This document shows positions 34,199-43,452 of a stretch of DNA of 64,000 bases, piece after piece. Under the pieces are notes generated by a model. That model made no database searches. It saw only the letters and a program-made list of their open reading frames with translations, and had not been told where the DNA came from. Each line of letters opens with the position of its first letter. The first letter of the stretch is position 1. Source of the DNA: Candidatus Woesearchaeota archaeon (lineage in GTDB: Archaea; Nanoarchaeota; Nanoarchaeia; Woesearchaeales; JAGVZT01); NCBI GenBank assembly GCA_017608295.1, contig JAFCGF010000001.1, forward strand, positions 356,655 through 420,654. Direction: 5' to 3'. The position numbers and the translations under genes are program-made.

Positions 34199-35370
34199 GT
34201 GAAAAAAGCATCGCGGACTCCATGGTGTTGGAGATTGTCGAATGGTCATCTGAGCCGATTGAGATCACTAAGGAGCTCTGGCTGGACAATTTTGATGTCA
34301 ATTTCGGCCCCCAGCATCCCTCGACCCATGGAGTGCTGCGGCTCGTTGTCACCTTGGAAGGCGAAGTGGTGAAAAAGGTCGTGCCGCACTGCGGTTATCT
34401 CCACAGGAGCATAGAAAAAATCTGCGAGAACCGTACCCTCCTGCAGATTGTTCCGTTCACAGACAGAATAGATTACGTTGCCTCGATGAACATGAACCAT
34501 GGCTTTGCCCTTGGCGTTGAGAAGCTTCTCGGCATAGACGTTCCTGAGAGGGCACAATACATCCGTGTTATCGTTGCTGAACTGAACCGCCTCGCGAGCC
34601 ATCTGCTCTGGTGGGGAGATATAGCTTTGAACCTTGGCTCTGTGACGCCGTTCTTTTACGGATTCCGCGAGCGTGAGCTCATCCTTGACCTGTTTGAAGA
34701 GGTGTGCGGCCAAAGGCTGACGTACAACTACATCCGCCCCGGCGGAGTGAGCCATGACCTGCCTGAGGGCTGGATTGAGAGGTGCGGAAACACGATTACC
34801 AAGATACGGAGCAGATTCCGTGACTACCACCGCCTGCTCACCAATAATGCCATATTCCAGATCAGGATGCGCGGCATTGCCGAGATAAATAAGGAGGATG
34901 CCATCAACTATGGTATGTCAGGCCCATCACTGAGGGCTTCTGGAGTAAAGTTCGACGTGCGCAAGGCAGAGCCCTATGACGTGTACGACAGGGTGAAGTT
35001 CGAGATTCCTGTAGGGACGCGCGGGGACTGCTTCGACAGGTACATGGTGCGCATGAACGAGATGGAGCAGAGCATCTCCATCATCGAGCAATGCATTGTC
35101 CAGTTGCCCGATGGCCCTTATCAAAAAAAGCTCTCAATGATGCAGCGCCTGCCGAATGCAGAGGCATTTGCCCGCACAGAGGCTCCGAGAGGGGAATACA
35201 GCGTGTATATCCGCGGCACAGGCGATAAGAAACCCTGGAGGGTGAAGTTCCGCACAGGCTCATTTTCCAATCTTGCTGTATTGGACCAGTTGAGCCGTGG
35301 CTATAAGATTGCAGACCTCGTCGCCATCTTCGGCTCACTTGATATTATTGTCCCTGAGGTGGATCGATGA
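34195..35370 (+). CDS. nuoD: Complex I subunit NuoD, quinone-site subunit
   Basis: A 391-residue 49-kDa-family subunit, related to NiFe hydrogenase large subunits but without the nickel-site cysteines. FGPQHPSTHGVLRL with the conserved His, GYLHRSIEKICENRT, MNMNHGFALGVEKL and the C-terminal FRTGSFSNLAVLDQLSRG identify it. Together with NuoB it forms the quinone-reduction site. ATGA overlap with nuoC. The gene is followed by an unusual 145-base spacer before nuoH. Confidence 0.96.
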   Translation: MSEKSIADSMVLEIVEWSSEPIEITKELWLDNFDVNFGPQHPSTHGVLRLVVTLEGEVVKKVVPHCGYLHRSIEKICENRTLLQIVPFTDRIDYVASMNMNHGFALGVEKLLGIDVPERAQYIRVIVAELNRLASHLLWWGDIALNLGSVTPFFYGFRERELILDLFEEVCGQRLTYNYIRPGGVSHDLPEGWIERCGNTITKIRSRFRDYHRLLTNNAIFQIRMRGIAEINKEDAINYGMSGPSLRASGVKFDVRKAEPYDVYDRVKFEIPVGTRGDCFDRYMVRMNEMEQSISIIEQCIVQLPDGPYQKKLSMMQRLPNAEAFARTEAPRGEYSVYIRGTGDKKPWRVKFRTGSFSNLAVLDQLSRGYKIADLVAIFGSLDIIVPEVDR

Positions 35371-35510
35371 AAGTGTTCATTTCACCTTACATTATGAAGG
35401 TGAGTGGGGTCTTGTGCCCCACCCGGCCAGCATGTCAACCGGGCTTGGTTGCCAAGCACAGCGAAGGCAACCTACGAACAGCGGTGAGTATGCAGTTGCC
35501 TGAGGTGGAT
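35353..35510 (+). repeat. Hairpin-rich spacer between 12-bp direct repeats
   Basis: CCTGAGGTGGAT occurs at the end of nuoD (35353-35364) and again before nuoH (35499-35510), 146 bases apart. Between them lie three inverted repeats in a row: GTGGGG/CCCCAC (35404-35422), CCCGG/CCGGG (35422-35443) and GGTTGCC/GGCAACC (35447-35472), with an alternative CTTGG/CCAAG pairing at 35444-35456. Every other nuo junction overlaps or is under 25 bases. It looks like an inserted small palindromic element, or a structured RNA that tunes expression of the membrane-arm genes. Confidence 0.55.
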
Positions 35511-35515
35511 AGGTG

Positions 35516-36466
35516 ATGAATCCGCTTCTAGTGATTGTCGGGGCATTCACACTGATGACAGTGGTGTTTATTATCGTGATGTACCTTGTGTGGCTCGAGC
35601 GGAAAGTGTCAGGCCATATGCAGGGCAGGATAGGTCCTATGGAAATAGGCTATCACGGCGCATTGCAGCTCATCGCAGACGCCATCAAGATCATGACAAA
35701 GCAGGACGCTGTCCCAGAGCACACAGACAAGCTCATCTTCAGGCTTGCCCCAGTGTTCATTGTCCTTCCCTCGCTCACAGCACTTGCCTTCATTCCATTT
35801 AGCAAGAACCTTCAGTTCGCAGACCTTAATGTAGGGGTTCTGCTCTTCTTCGCCCTCACAAGCCTCACAAGCATGGTCATCCTCATGGCAGGCTGGGGCT
35901 CGAACAACAAGTTCAGCCTGCTCGGAGCATTGCGCGCAGCTGCCCAGGATTTGAGCTATGAAGTGGCATTGCTGTTTGCTTCTGTCGGCGTTATCATTCT
36001 TGCCGGAACCCTGAGCCTTCAGCAGATTGTTATCAAGCAGGCAGGCATGTGGTACGTGTTCAAGCAGCCTCTTGCCTTCCTCCTATTTTCCATCGCCATG
36101 GTTGCTGAGCTCAACCGCACTCCATTCGACCTGCCTGAGGCAGAGAGCGAGATTGTCGCCGGCTACTTCACTGAATACAGCGGGATGCGGTTCATCCTCT
36201 TCTTTCTGGGAGAGTATGTGAGCATGTTTGTGCTGAGTGCTTTGTGTGTCGTGCTGTTCCTTGGCGGCTGGCTCGGCCCAGTATTGCCTGGCATCGTGTG
36301 GTTCCTCCTCAAGATGCAGCTTGTCATCTTTGTCCTGATGTGGCTCCGCTGGAGCCTTCCGCGGTTCAGGGTGGACCAGCTCATGGACTTCGGCTGGAAG
36401 GTCCTTGTTCCGCTTGCACTGTTTAATATCGTACTCACTGGCGCGGGGGTGGCGTTCTTTGGTTAA
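35516..36466 (+). CDS. nuoH: Complex I subunit NuoH
   Basis: A 316-residue membrane protein with about eight helices that links the quinone site to the proton pumps. Conserved parts include YLVWLERKVSGHMQGRIGPM, LQLIADAIKIMTKQD, VAELNRTPFDLPEAESEIVAGYFTEYSGMRF (shown here only in part) and LRWSLPRFRVDQLM. The start is ATG 35516, with a GTG just before it as an alternative and GAGGTGGATAGGTG upstream. Confidence 0.95.
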   Translation: MNPLLVIVGAFTLMTVVFIIVMYLVWLERKVSGHMQGRIGPMEIGYHGALQLIADAIKIMTKQDAVPEHTDKLIFRLAPVFIVLPSLTALAFIPFSKNLQFADLNVGVLLFFALTSLTSMVILMAGWGSNNKFSLLGALRAAAQDLSYEVALLFASVGVIILAGTLSLQQIVIKQAGMWYVFKQPLAFLLFSIAMVAELNRTPFDLPEAESEIVAGYFTEYSGMRFILFFLGEYVSMFVLSALCVVLFLGGWLGPVLPGIVWFLLKMQLVIFVLMWLRWSLPRFRVDQLMDFGWKVLVPLALFNIVLTGAGVAFFG

Positions 36467-36971
36467 TCCTTTCAAGGCAGTGGGTAGCTACTTCCGCAAC
36501 CTCGCTGTTGACTTGTGGAGTGTGCTTGATAGCATGGGAGTCACCATCAAGGTATTTTTCACAAAACCTGTAACGCAGCAGTATCCCCACGAGATGAAGG
36601 AGCTGCCTGAGCGAAGCAGGGGGACGCTGGTATTGTACGCGAATCCCGAGACCTTGAAGTGCAAGTGCACAGTCTGTCGGCTCTGCGAGATGGTGTGCCC
36701 TAACAATAGCATCCACATCGATTTCAAGAAAGATGAGGAGGCGAATAAGAAAATCCTGAAAAAATACATATGGGACTCTGACAAGTGCATCCACTGCGGC
36801 CTTTGTGTAGAAACCTGTAATTTCAAGGCTCTTGGCTGGACTCCAGATTTCGAGCATGCGACTGGTAACCGAAAAAAGCTCACCTGGGACGAGAGGGACA
36901 TGCTCCATGCCTGGCTCAGGAGTGAAGGAAAGGATATTGACGTGAAAAAAATCAAGCTGAAGTGGTATTGA
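36459..36971 (+). CDS. nuoI: Complex I subunit NuoI, two 4Fe-4S clusters
   Basis: About 170 residues. Two ferredoxin-type motifs, CTVCRLCEMVCP and CIHCGLCVETC, bind the two 4Fe-4S clusters that pass electrons to NuoB. The TTG at 36459 is chosen as start because GGGGGTG lies eight bases upstream and the product then begins VNPFKAVGSYF, the normal amphipathic N-terminus; it overlaps the nuoH end by eight bases. Without NuoEFG, the electron donor must dock near this subunit, for example ferredoxin. Confidence 0.93.
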   Translation: MVNPFKAVGSYFRNLAVDLWSVLDSMGVTIKVFFTKPVTQQYPHEMKELPERSRGTLVLYANPETLKCKCTVCRLCEMVCPNNSIHIDFKKDEEANKKILKKYIWDSDKCIHCGLCVETCNFKALGWTPDFEHATGNRKKLTWDERDMLHAWLRSEGKDIDVKKIKLKWY

Positions 36972-37510
36972 TGGTAGCGGACCTGGTGTTTTACAGCATC
37001 GCGGCCTTTATGGTAGCATGCGCGCTCCTTGTCGTGCTTGACAAGAACGTCTTCCACAACGCTGTGTTCCTCACATTGTCTTTCCTTGGCTTTGGGATAC
37101 TTTATTTCCTGCTCGATGCAGCTCTCGTGGGAGTAATCCAGATACTCATCTATGCAGGCGCTGTCACTATGCTCCTGATGTTTGTCATCATGCTCACCAA
37201 ACCCCAGCATGCCCAGGCACAGGGCTTGCTGAGCCCGTTAAAAGGCCAGGGCCTGTTCAATATTCTCATGTTCCTCGTTGCTGTTGGCATCGCTGCTATC
37301 ATCATCAGCCAGGTGCTCCCTGTCCAATGGAGGACATCTATTCCTGGAGAGACTTTCGAGCAGCCGGACAAGAGCGTGGCTGCGATTGGCCTGCTGCTGC
37401 TCGGGCAGTTTGCCCTGCCTTTTGAAGTAGTCTCTGTCGTGCTGCTCGCCGCACTGATTGGTGCTATAGTCCTGGCAAGGACTGATGACGTTGGAGGTGA
37501 GGGGAAATGA
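36971..37510 (+). CDS. nuoJ: Complex I subunit NuoJ
   Basis: A 179-residue membrane protein with five predicted helices. The NuoJ-typical third helix with a central kink is visible in LLDAALVGVIQILIYAGAVTMLLMFVIML (in part: IQILIYAGAVTMLLMF). The start overlaps the nuoI stop as TGATG and the end overlaps nuoK as ATGA. It is a single gene here, unlike the split FpoJ of some methanogens. Confidence 0.92.
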   Translation: MVADLVFYSIAAFMVACALLVVLDKNVFHNAVFLTLSFLGFGILYFLLDAALVGVIQILIYAGAVTMLLMFVIMLTKPQHAQAQGLLSPLKGQGLFNILMFLVAVGIAAIIISQVLPVQWRTSIPGETFEQPDKSVAAIGLLLLGQFALPFEVVSVVLLAALIGAIVLARTDDVGGEGK

Positions 37511-37815
37511 TTGGCCTTACCCATTACCTCGTGCTGTCCGCAATCATCTTTGGGATAGGCGTGTACGGCCTTCTCACAAGGAACTCTGCCATCGCGCTCT
37601 ATATGTCCATAGAGCTCATGTTCAACGCTGCCAATATCAATTTCATCGCATTTTCACAGTACATCGTCCCCTACACTATTTCAGGGCAGATTTTCGCGCT
37701 CTTTGTGATTGCGATATCTGCTGCTGAATTTGGTGTCGGTATAGCCATCATCCTCTTGCTTTACCGCCAGATACGCTCGAGCGATGTTGATGATGCGAAA
37801 CTCATGGAGGGCTAA
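37507..37815 (+). CDS. nuoK: Complex I subunit NuoK
   Basis: A 102-residue membrane protein with three helices. SIELMFNAANINFIAF carries the conserved membrane Glu, and FVIAISAAEFGVGIAIILLLYR carries the second. These acidic residues belong to the proton path next to NuoN. It overlaps nuoJ by four bases and precedes nuoL by five. Confidence 0.94.
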   Translation: MIGLTHYLVLSAIIFGIGVYGLLTRNSAIALYMSIELMFNAANINFIAFSQYIVPYTISGQIFALFVIAISAAEFGVGIAIILLLYRQIRSSDVDDAKLMEG

Positions 37816-37820
37816 GGTAC

Positions 37821-39887
37821 ATGATGGAATACGCGCTGCTCATCCCGCTGCTGCCACTTCTCGTGGCTCTGTTCCTGTGGTTCTTCGAGAAGAAGCTGGG
37901 AAAGAAGTCAGCGTATCTTGCCATAGGCGCGATGGCCATCTCATTCCTGTTGTCTTCAGCGATTCTTTTCCAGGTGCTTGCGTTCAACGCGCAGCATCCT
38001 GGTGCTGGAGGGCCCATCATAGAGATGGAGTTCAGATGGCTCACTGTACATAATTTTGATGTCACGCTTGGCATCATGGTGGACAACCTGACCGCGGTGA
38101 TGCTCATGGTCGTGACCATAGTCGCGCTTGCTGTTCAGGTCTATTCGCTTGGCTACATGCACGGCGACCCGCTTTTTGGGAGGTATTACCGCTATCTCTC
38201 GCTTTTTGCTTTCTCGATGCTGGGGCTTGTGCTTGCGAATAATATCCTCATCCTGTTCATCTGCTGGGAATTGGTGGGATTGTGCAGCTACCTGCTCATT
38301 GGCTTCTGGTACAAGAAGAAAGGCCCGCAGTATGCACAGAAAAAGGCATTCCTTGTCACGAAATTAGGGGATTTAGGGTTTTTGATTGGCGTGATGGCCA
38401 TCTTCTTTGTGTTCAGCACCTTCAGCTTTGAAGGTATCTTTGAGCAGGTTCCCCTGCTGATGAGCTATGCGAGCGGTAATGTCCTCTGGGGGATGACTGG
38501 ACCCGGGCTTCTCACTCTTATCGCGATTCTGCTGTTTTTGGGTGCGATGGGCAAGTCGGCGCAGTTTCCTCTTCACATCTGGCTTCCTGACGCTATGGAG
38601 GGTCCCACTCCTGTTTCGGCATTGATTCACGCTGCCACAATGGTCGCAGCAGGTGTATACCTTGTGGCGCGGATGTATCCATTGTTTGCCGCTTCGCCCA
38701 CAGCCATGCTTGTCGTGGCTGTGATTGGCACGATTACCTTGTTTATGGCAGCGACGATTGCCCTTACTGTGTTTGACATCAAGGGTGTTCTCGCATATTC
38801 TACTATCAGCCAGCTCGGCTACATGATGCTCGGCCTTGGTGTTGGCAGTTTAACCGCAGGTATTTTTCACCTCATGACCCACGCCTTCTTCAAATCCCTG
38901 CTGTTCCTCGGCGCTGGCAGCGTGATTCATGCAGTACGCACTCAGGATCTTCGCGAGATGGGCGGCCTGCGCAAGAAGATGCCCAGGACATTCTGGACCT
39001 TTTTGATTGCGACAGTCGCCATATCCGGCATCCCTCCCTTCTCAGGGTTCTGGAGCAAGGACGAAATATTATTGTCTGCGTTCCACTACAACAAGGTGTT
39101 GTTCGGCTTTGCTTTAGTTGGGGCGATGCTCACCGCCTTGTACATGTTCCGCCTTGTGTTCATGTGCTTCTTCGGGACTCGCAAGTGCGAGGCTAAGCCC
39201 CATGAATCGCCAAATTCGATGACCTGGCCCATGATGGCTCTTGCAGGGCTTTCTGTTGTGGCTGGCCTTGTGGGCATGCCCTTTATCGGGAACCCTTTCA
39301 GCCACTTTATTCACTTTGGAGGCGCGCACCACGCCGCTTCGATAGGGCTTATGCTGCTTTCAGTTATTTTCGCGTCTGCGGGCATCTATATAGCATACCT
39401 TGCCTACTTCGAAAAAACCCTCAATGTGAAGGTTATGGCCAAAACTTTCGGCCCGCTCTATGTGCTGGCGAAGCACAAGTACTTCATTGACGAGATTGTG
39501 CACATCGTGTTTGTGCACGGGAGTCTGATTGTCGCTGCGGTGCTTTCCCTGTTCGATAAATTGGTCATTGATGGCCTGGTGAACCTTACTGCAGCGATTG
39601 GCAGGCTTATCTCAGGCATCAGCAGGCTCATTGACACATATATTGTGGATGGCATAGTGAACCTGCTTAGGAAGCTGACACGGTTTACTTCATGGTTTAG
39701 CGGGAAATTCGACCTGAAAGTGGTTGATGGCGTGGTGAATTGGTTTGGAGACATCACCAAGATTCTGGGAAGCAGCCTTAGGCTGACCCAGACTGGCCAG
39801 GTCCAGGCCTATGTTGGAATGATATTCGTGGGCATTGTCTCTTTGTTCATTTTCCTTTTCGCATTAGGAGTGGTGATAATACAATGA
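37821..39887 (+). CDS. nuoL: Complex I subunit NuoL, antiporter-like
   Basis: A 688-residue proton-pumping subunit. It shows the Mrp-antiporter core: LFICWELVGLCSYLLIGFWY with the key Glu, LGAMGKSAQFPLHIWLPDAMEGPTPVSALIHAATMVAAG (shown in part) with the key Lys, and later ISQLGYMMLGLG. The long C-terminal region holds the lateral helix and anchoring helix; the stretch with repeated DGLVN/DGIVN/DGVVN near 570-640 lies there. Confidence 0.95.
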   Translation: MMEYALLIPLLPLLVALFLWFFEKKLGKKSAYLAIGAMAISFLLSSAILFQVLAFNAQHPGAGGPIIEMEFRWLTVHNFDVTLGIMVDNLTAVMLMVVTIVALAVQVYSLGYMHGDPLFGRYYRYLSLFAFSMLGLVLANNILILFICWELVGLCSYLLIGFWYKKKGPQYAQKKAFLVTKLGDLGFLIGVMAIFFVFSTFSFEGIFEQVPLLMSYASGNVLWGMTGPGLLTLIAILLFLGAMGKSAQFPLHIWLPDAMEGPTPVSALIHAATMVAAGVYLVARMYPLFAASPTAMLVVAVIGTITLFMAATIALTVFDIKGVLAYSTISQLGYMMLGLGVGSLTAGIFHLMTHAFFKSLLFLGAGSVIHAVRTQDLREMGGLRKKMPRTFWTFLIATVAISGIPPFSGFWSKDEILLSAFHYNKVLFGFALVGAMLTALYMFRLVFMCFFGTRKCEAKPHESPNSMTWPMMALAGLSVVAGLVGMPFIGNPFSHFIHFGGAHHAASIGLMLLSVIFASAGIYIAYLAYFEKTLNVKVMAKTFGPLYVLAKHKYFIDEIVHIVFVHGSLIVAAVLSLFDKLVIDGLVNLTAAIGRLISGISRLIDTYIVDGIVNLLRKLTRFTSWFSGKFDLKVVDGVVNWFGDITKILGSSLRLTQTGQVQAYVGMIFVGIVSLFIFLFALGVVIIQ

Positions 39888-39906
39888 TTAGATTGGAGGT
39901 GTTGAT

Positions 39907-41406
39907 ATGGATGGGTTGTTAAGCGCCATATTGTTCGTACCGCTATTGGGGGCAATCCTGATTGGATTCCTCAAAAACGAGAAGCTCATGAAATCGCTTG
40001 CCATAGTGATTTCCGCGATTCCTCTCGCGCTATCCCTTGTAGCGGTAGCTCTCTTCCAGGCAGGAAGGGGACTTGCTGATGAAATATACAAATGGATACC
40101 GCAGATAAATGTCAGCTATCATATAGGAGTGGACGGCATCAGCCTGCCCCTTGTTGTTCTGACAGCGCTGCTCTCGTTCCTCGTGATGGTGTGGAACTAC
40201 ACTGAGAAGAACCGCTTCAAGGAGTATCTGATTTACTTCCTGATACTCGAGACTGGCATGCTCGGCGTGTTCATGTCGCTGGATTTGTTTTTGTTCTTCG
40301 TGTTCTGGGAAATTTCCCTGGTGCCGATGTATTTCCTTATAGGGATTTGGGGCGGCCCCAGAAGGGAGTATGCTGCCATCAAGTTCTTCCTGTATACACT
40401 GGCGGGAAGCGTTGCGTTGCTGCTTGGGCTGTTCATCATCTACTTCAGCTCCACTCCTCATACACTGGATTTGACTGTGCTGGCCTCTTCAGGGTTCAGG
40501 CTGGCTCCACAGGTTGGAGGGTTAGTGTTCTGGCTGCTGGCCGTCGGCTTTGCCATCAAGGTGCCGATGTTTCCCTTCCACACCTGGCTTCCTGACGCGC
40601 ACGTCGAGGCGCCCACTGCCGGTTCGGTCATTCTTGCCGGCGTGCTGCTGAAGATGGGCGGCTACGGCTTCATCAGGGTGCTGCTGCCGCTATTGCCTGG
40701 CGCCTCTCGTACATATGGCAAGTACATCGCTATTCTTGCGCTCATATCTATAGTGTATGGAGCTCTGGTGGCGATGGCGCAGACAGACTTCAAGAAGCTC
40801 GTTGCCTATTCTTCAGTGAGCCACATGGGCTATGTGATGCTTGGCGTGAGCAGTGTTATGCGCATGGGCGTGCATTCTCCCGAGCTTGTGACATCTGCGG
40901 TGACTGCCCTGAACGGCGCTGTACTGCAGATGTTCAACCACGGCATCATCACAGGTGCGCTGTTCTTCCTTGTGGGAATTATCTATAAGAGGACTCATAA
41001 CAGGGATTTGAATAAGTTCGGCGGCCTGGACTCGAAGATGCCAAAGTATGCAGTGATTCTTACTGTGACTGCTTTTGCCGCCCTTGGGCTGCCGAGCCTG
41101 AACGGCTTCGTGAGTGAGTTTTTGGTGTTTTTGGGAAGCTACCCTATACAGCCGAATATTGTGATGCCGGCGCTGCTTGGTATTATCATTGGGGCAGCGT
41201 ACATGCTGTGGACGCTGCAGAGGATACTCATGGGTAAGGAGAGGGTGAAGTATCCAAAGATAACTGACATGAACTGCCGCGAGACCTTTGTGCTTGTGGT
41301 GCTTGTCGCGGTGATGTTCTTTGTAGGCATCTATCCTGCGCCGATACTTGACATCATCAACAGCGGCTCAACGCTCATCCTGAGCGCAATGGGACTTATG
41401 GGGTGA
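39907..41406 (+). CDS. nuoM: Complex I subunit NuoM, antiporter-like
   Basis: A 499-residue proton-pumping subunit. LFFVFWEISLVPMYFLIGIWGG holds the conserved Glu, and VGFAIKVPMFPFHTWLPDAHVEAPTAGSVILAG (in part) holds the conserved Lys. LVAYSSVSHMGYVMLG and NGFVSEFLVF are also typical. The gene follows nuoL after 19 bases with GGAGGTG upstream of the start. Confidence 0.95.
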   Translation: MDGLLSAILFVPLLGAILIGFLKNEKLMKSLAIVISAIPLALSLVAVALFQAGRGLADEIYKWIPQINVSYHIGVDGISLPLVVLTALLSFLVMVWNYTEKNRFKEYLIYFLILETGMLGVFMSLDLFLFFVFWEISLVPMYFLIGIWGGPRREYAAIKFFLYTLAGSVALLLGLFIIYFSSTPHTLDLTVLASSGFRLAPQVGGLVFWLLAVGFAIKVPMFPFHTWLPDAHVEAPTAGSVILAGVLLKMGGYGFIRVLLPLLPGASRTYGKYIAILALISIVYGALVAMAQTDFKKLVAYSSVSHMGYVMLGVSSVMRMGVHSPELVTSAVTALNGAVLQMFNHGIITGALFFLVGIIYKRTHNRDLNKFGGLDSKMPKYAVILTVTAFAALGLPSLNGFVSEFLVFLGSYPIQPNIVMPALLGIIIGAAYMLWTLQRILMGKERVKYPKITDMNCRETFVLVVLVAVMFFVGIYPAPILDIINSGSTLILSAMGLMG

Positions 41407-41416
41407 ACACAAAACT

Positions 41417-42844
41417 ATGTACCTAGCCAATATTCTCCGCATCGCTGGGCCTGAGATGGCTGTGATAGCCCTTGGCCTCTTTGTTTTGGTTGCGGACCTT
41501 GTCTGGAAGGACAGGGAGCGGATGCTCGGATGGCTTTCTGTTGCTGGTCTTGGAGGGGTGTTTGCCTGGACTGCGCTTGTCGTGCGGTACGGAAGCTATC
41601 TGACAGACACTTTTGTCGTGGACAGGATGAGCGTGGTGTTCCAGCAGATATTCTTAGCAGGAGCGATTATTGTTATTCTGTTATCGCTCGAATATATGGA
41701 AGGCTTCTGCTGGAAGGCAGAGTATCTGGCCATTATTTTGTGGGCTCTCGCCGGCATGATGGTCGTGGCCTCTGCGAATGAGCTCATCACGTTGTATGTG
41801 GCGCTTGAAGTGGTGACGATTTCGTTCTTTGTGTTGACTGCCTGGAGAAAGAAGGACAGGCTTTCTAGTGAGGCTGGCCTGAAAATCTATGTCCAGGGCT
41901 TTGCCTCGAGCGCTGTTTTTATTTACGGGCTGAGCTTGTTCTATGGTTTGACCGGCACGACTTATTTGAGTGTGCTTGCCAACCGTTCTGGAGAGCTTAT
42001 AGGAGTGCACTACCTCGCCTTCCTATTGGTGTTGGCTGGCATCGGCTTCAAATTGTCTCTTGTGCCGTTCCACATGTGGGTGCCTGACGTATACCAGGGG
42101 GCGCCGACTCCTATCACTGCGTTCCTGTCTATTGCCTCAAAGGGGGCTGCCCTTGCCGTGTTTGTGCGGCTTATGGTGGTTGCCCTGCAGGGCATGAGGG
42201 CTGATATGGCTGCACTGCTTGGTGCTCTTGCTGTTGTGACGATGACCCTTGGGAACCTGGTTGCGATTCCCCAATCAAATATCAAGCGTCTGCTGGGATA
42301 TTCTTCAATCGCACACGTGGGCTATGTCCTCCTTGGGCTGGTGATGTGGAACTCTATTGGTGTATCAACGTTGATGTTCTATCTCATTGTGTATACTTTT
42401 GCGAACCTCCTGGCGTTTGGCGTGGTGATTGTGTTCTACAACGCTACCGGCAGTGACAAAATCAATGATTACGCAGGGCTGTTCGAAAAGAATCCGTTCC
42501 TCGCGATTTGTCTCGCTCTCGCTTTACTCTCTCTCGGTGGGATTCCCCCTCTCGCTGGCTTTGTCGGGAAATTTTACCTGTTTGTCTCTGCTGCCGGGGA
42601 GGGATATCTTGTCCTCGCAGCAGCCGGTGTCTTCAACACACTTATCTCAATGTATTACTATCTTAATGTCGTAAGATTGATGTTCTGGGGCAAAGGTGTG
42701 AAGCGGGAAGTCAGGAAGCCCATAGCCTTCGGCCCTGCACTGAGAGTAGCATTGCTCATCACCCTTATCCTGACAATTGGCTTGGGATTGTATCCCGGAC
42801 CGATCATCGCAGTGCTAGAGCGCGCAGCCTCATTCCTTATCTGA
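41417..42844 (+). CDS. nuoN: Complex I subunit NuoN, antiporter-like
   Basis: A 475-residue proton-pumping subunit. LYVALEVVTISFFVLTAW with the conserved Glu, AGIGFKLSLVPFHMWVPDVYQGAPTPITAFLSIASKG (in part) with the conserved Lys, and RLLGYSSIAHVGYVLLGL identify it. It is the last gene of the operon. No nuoE, nuoF, nuoG, fpoF or fpoO follows. Confidence 0.95.
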   Translation: MYLANILRIAGPEMAVIALGLFVLVADLVWKDRERMLGWLSVAGLGGVFAWTALVVRYGSYLTDTFVVDRMSVVFQQIFLAGAIIVILLSLEYMEGFCWKAEYLAIILWALAGMMVVASANELITLYVALEVVTISFFVLTAWRKKDRLSSEAGLKIYVQGFASSAVFIYGLSLFYGLTGTTYLSVLANRSGELIGVHYLAFLLVLAGIGFKLSLVPFHMWVPDVYQGAPTPITAFLSIASKGAALAVFVRLMVVALQGMRADMAALLGALAVVTMTLGNLVAIPQSNIKRLLGYSSIAHVGYVLLGLVMWNSIGVSTLMFYLIVYTFANLLAFGVVIVFYNATGSDKINDYAGLFEKNPFLAICLALALLSLGGIPPLAGFVGKFYLFVSAAGEGYLVLAAAGVFNTLISMYYYLNVVRLMFWGKGVKREVRKPIAFGPALRVALLITLILTIGLGLYPGPIIAVLERAASFLI

Positions 42845-42936
42845 TAACGCTAATAGGGTAGGCAGCGCTGCGAAATGCTTATAAGGCACTGGGTGAATGA
42901 ATATACTGACTTGAACTGGGCTTAAAGGGGAAACCA

Positions 42937-43452
42937 ATGTTATGTGATGAGCATATGGAAGTTGCGCAGCGCATCGGAGCGCTCTGCCGGGGATTGGTAG
43001 AGAAAGACCAGGGCTTCGGCGGAGTATTTGTAGGAGAATCCTTCACAGGCGGAGGCATAATGGATTCTCTTATCTCAATCCCGGGAGCATCCCAGTACGT
43101 CCTCGGAGGAGTAGTATTTTACAACCTCATGCTCAAGGAAGCACTGGGATTAGCTGGCATTGAGCCAGTGTCAGCGGAATTCGCAGAAAAATCAGCCCAA
43201 GAGCTCCTCGCCTATGCGAAGCGCGAATACGGAGTTTTTCCCTCAATAACAGTCACGTCAACAGGATTCGCAGGGCCGTCAGGGCAGGTAGGATTATTCT
43301 ACATAGGCATAGCCACAAAAGACAAGGCAAAAAGCTTCAGGTTCGAAATCTCCCCGGAAGGAGACCACATCACCAAAAGAAACGCCATCAGGGCACAGGG
43401 AGTGCATGAGGCACTGAACCTCATTGAGGAATGGCTCAGGGAGAGCTTCTGA
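42937..43452 (+). CDS. pncC: Nicotinamide-nucleotide amidase, CinA C-terminal type
   Basis: A 171-residue stand-alone PncC/CinA C-terminal domain, which deamidates nicotinamide mononucleotide to nicotinate mononucleotide in NAD recycling. GESFTGGGIMDSLISIPGAS contains the active-site Ser (usually in AESxTGG), followed by GGVVFYNLMLKEALGL, and VTSTGFAGPSGQVGLFYIGIA corresponds to the iavTGiAGP strand. A TATA-like TTATAAGG lies about 60 bases upstream. The stop overlaps the next gene as TGATG, so the two are co-translated although their functions are not obviously linked. Confidence 0.9.
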   Translation: MLCDEHMEVAQRIGALCRGLVEKDQGFGGVFVGESFTGGGIMDSLISIPGASQYVLGGVVFYNLMLKEALGLAGIEPVSAEFAEKSAQELLAYAKREYGVFPSITVTSTGFAGPSGQVGLFYIGIATKDKAKSFRFEISPEGDHITKRNAIRAQGVHEALNLIEEWLRESF

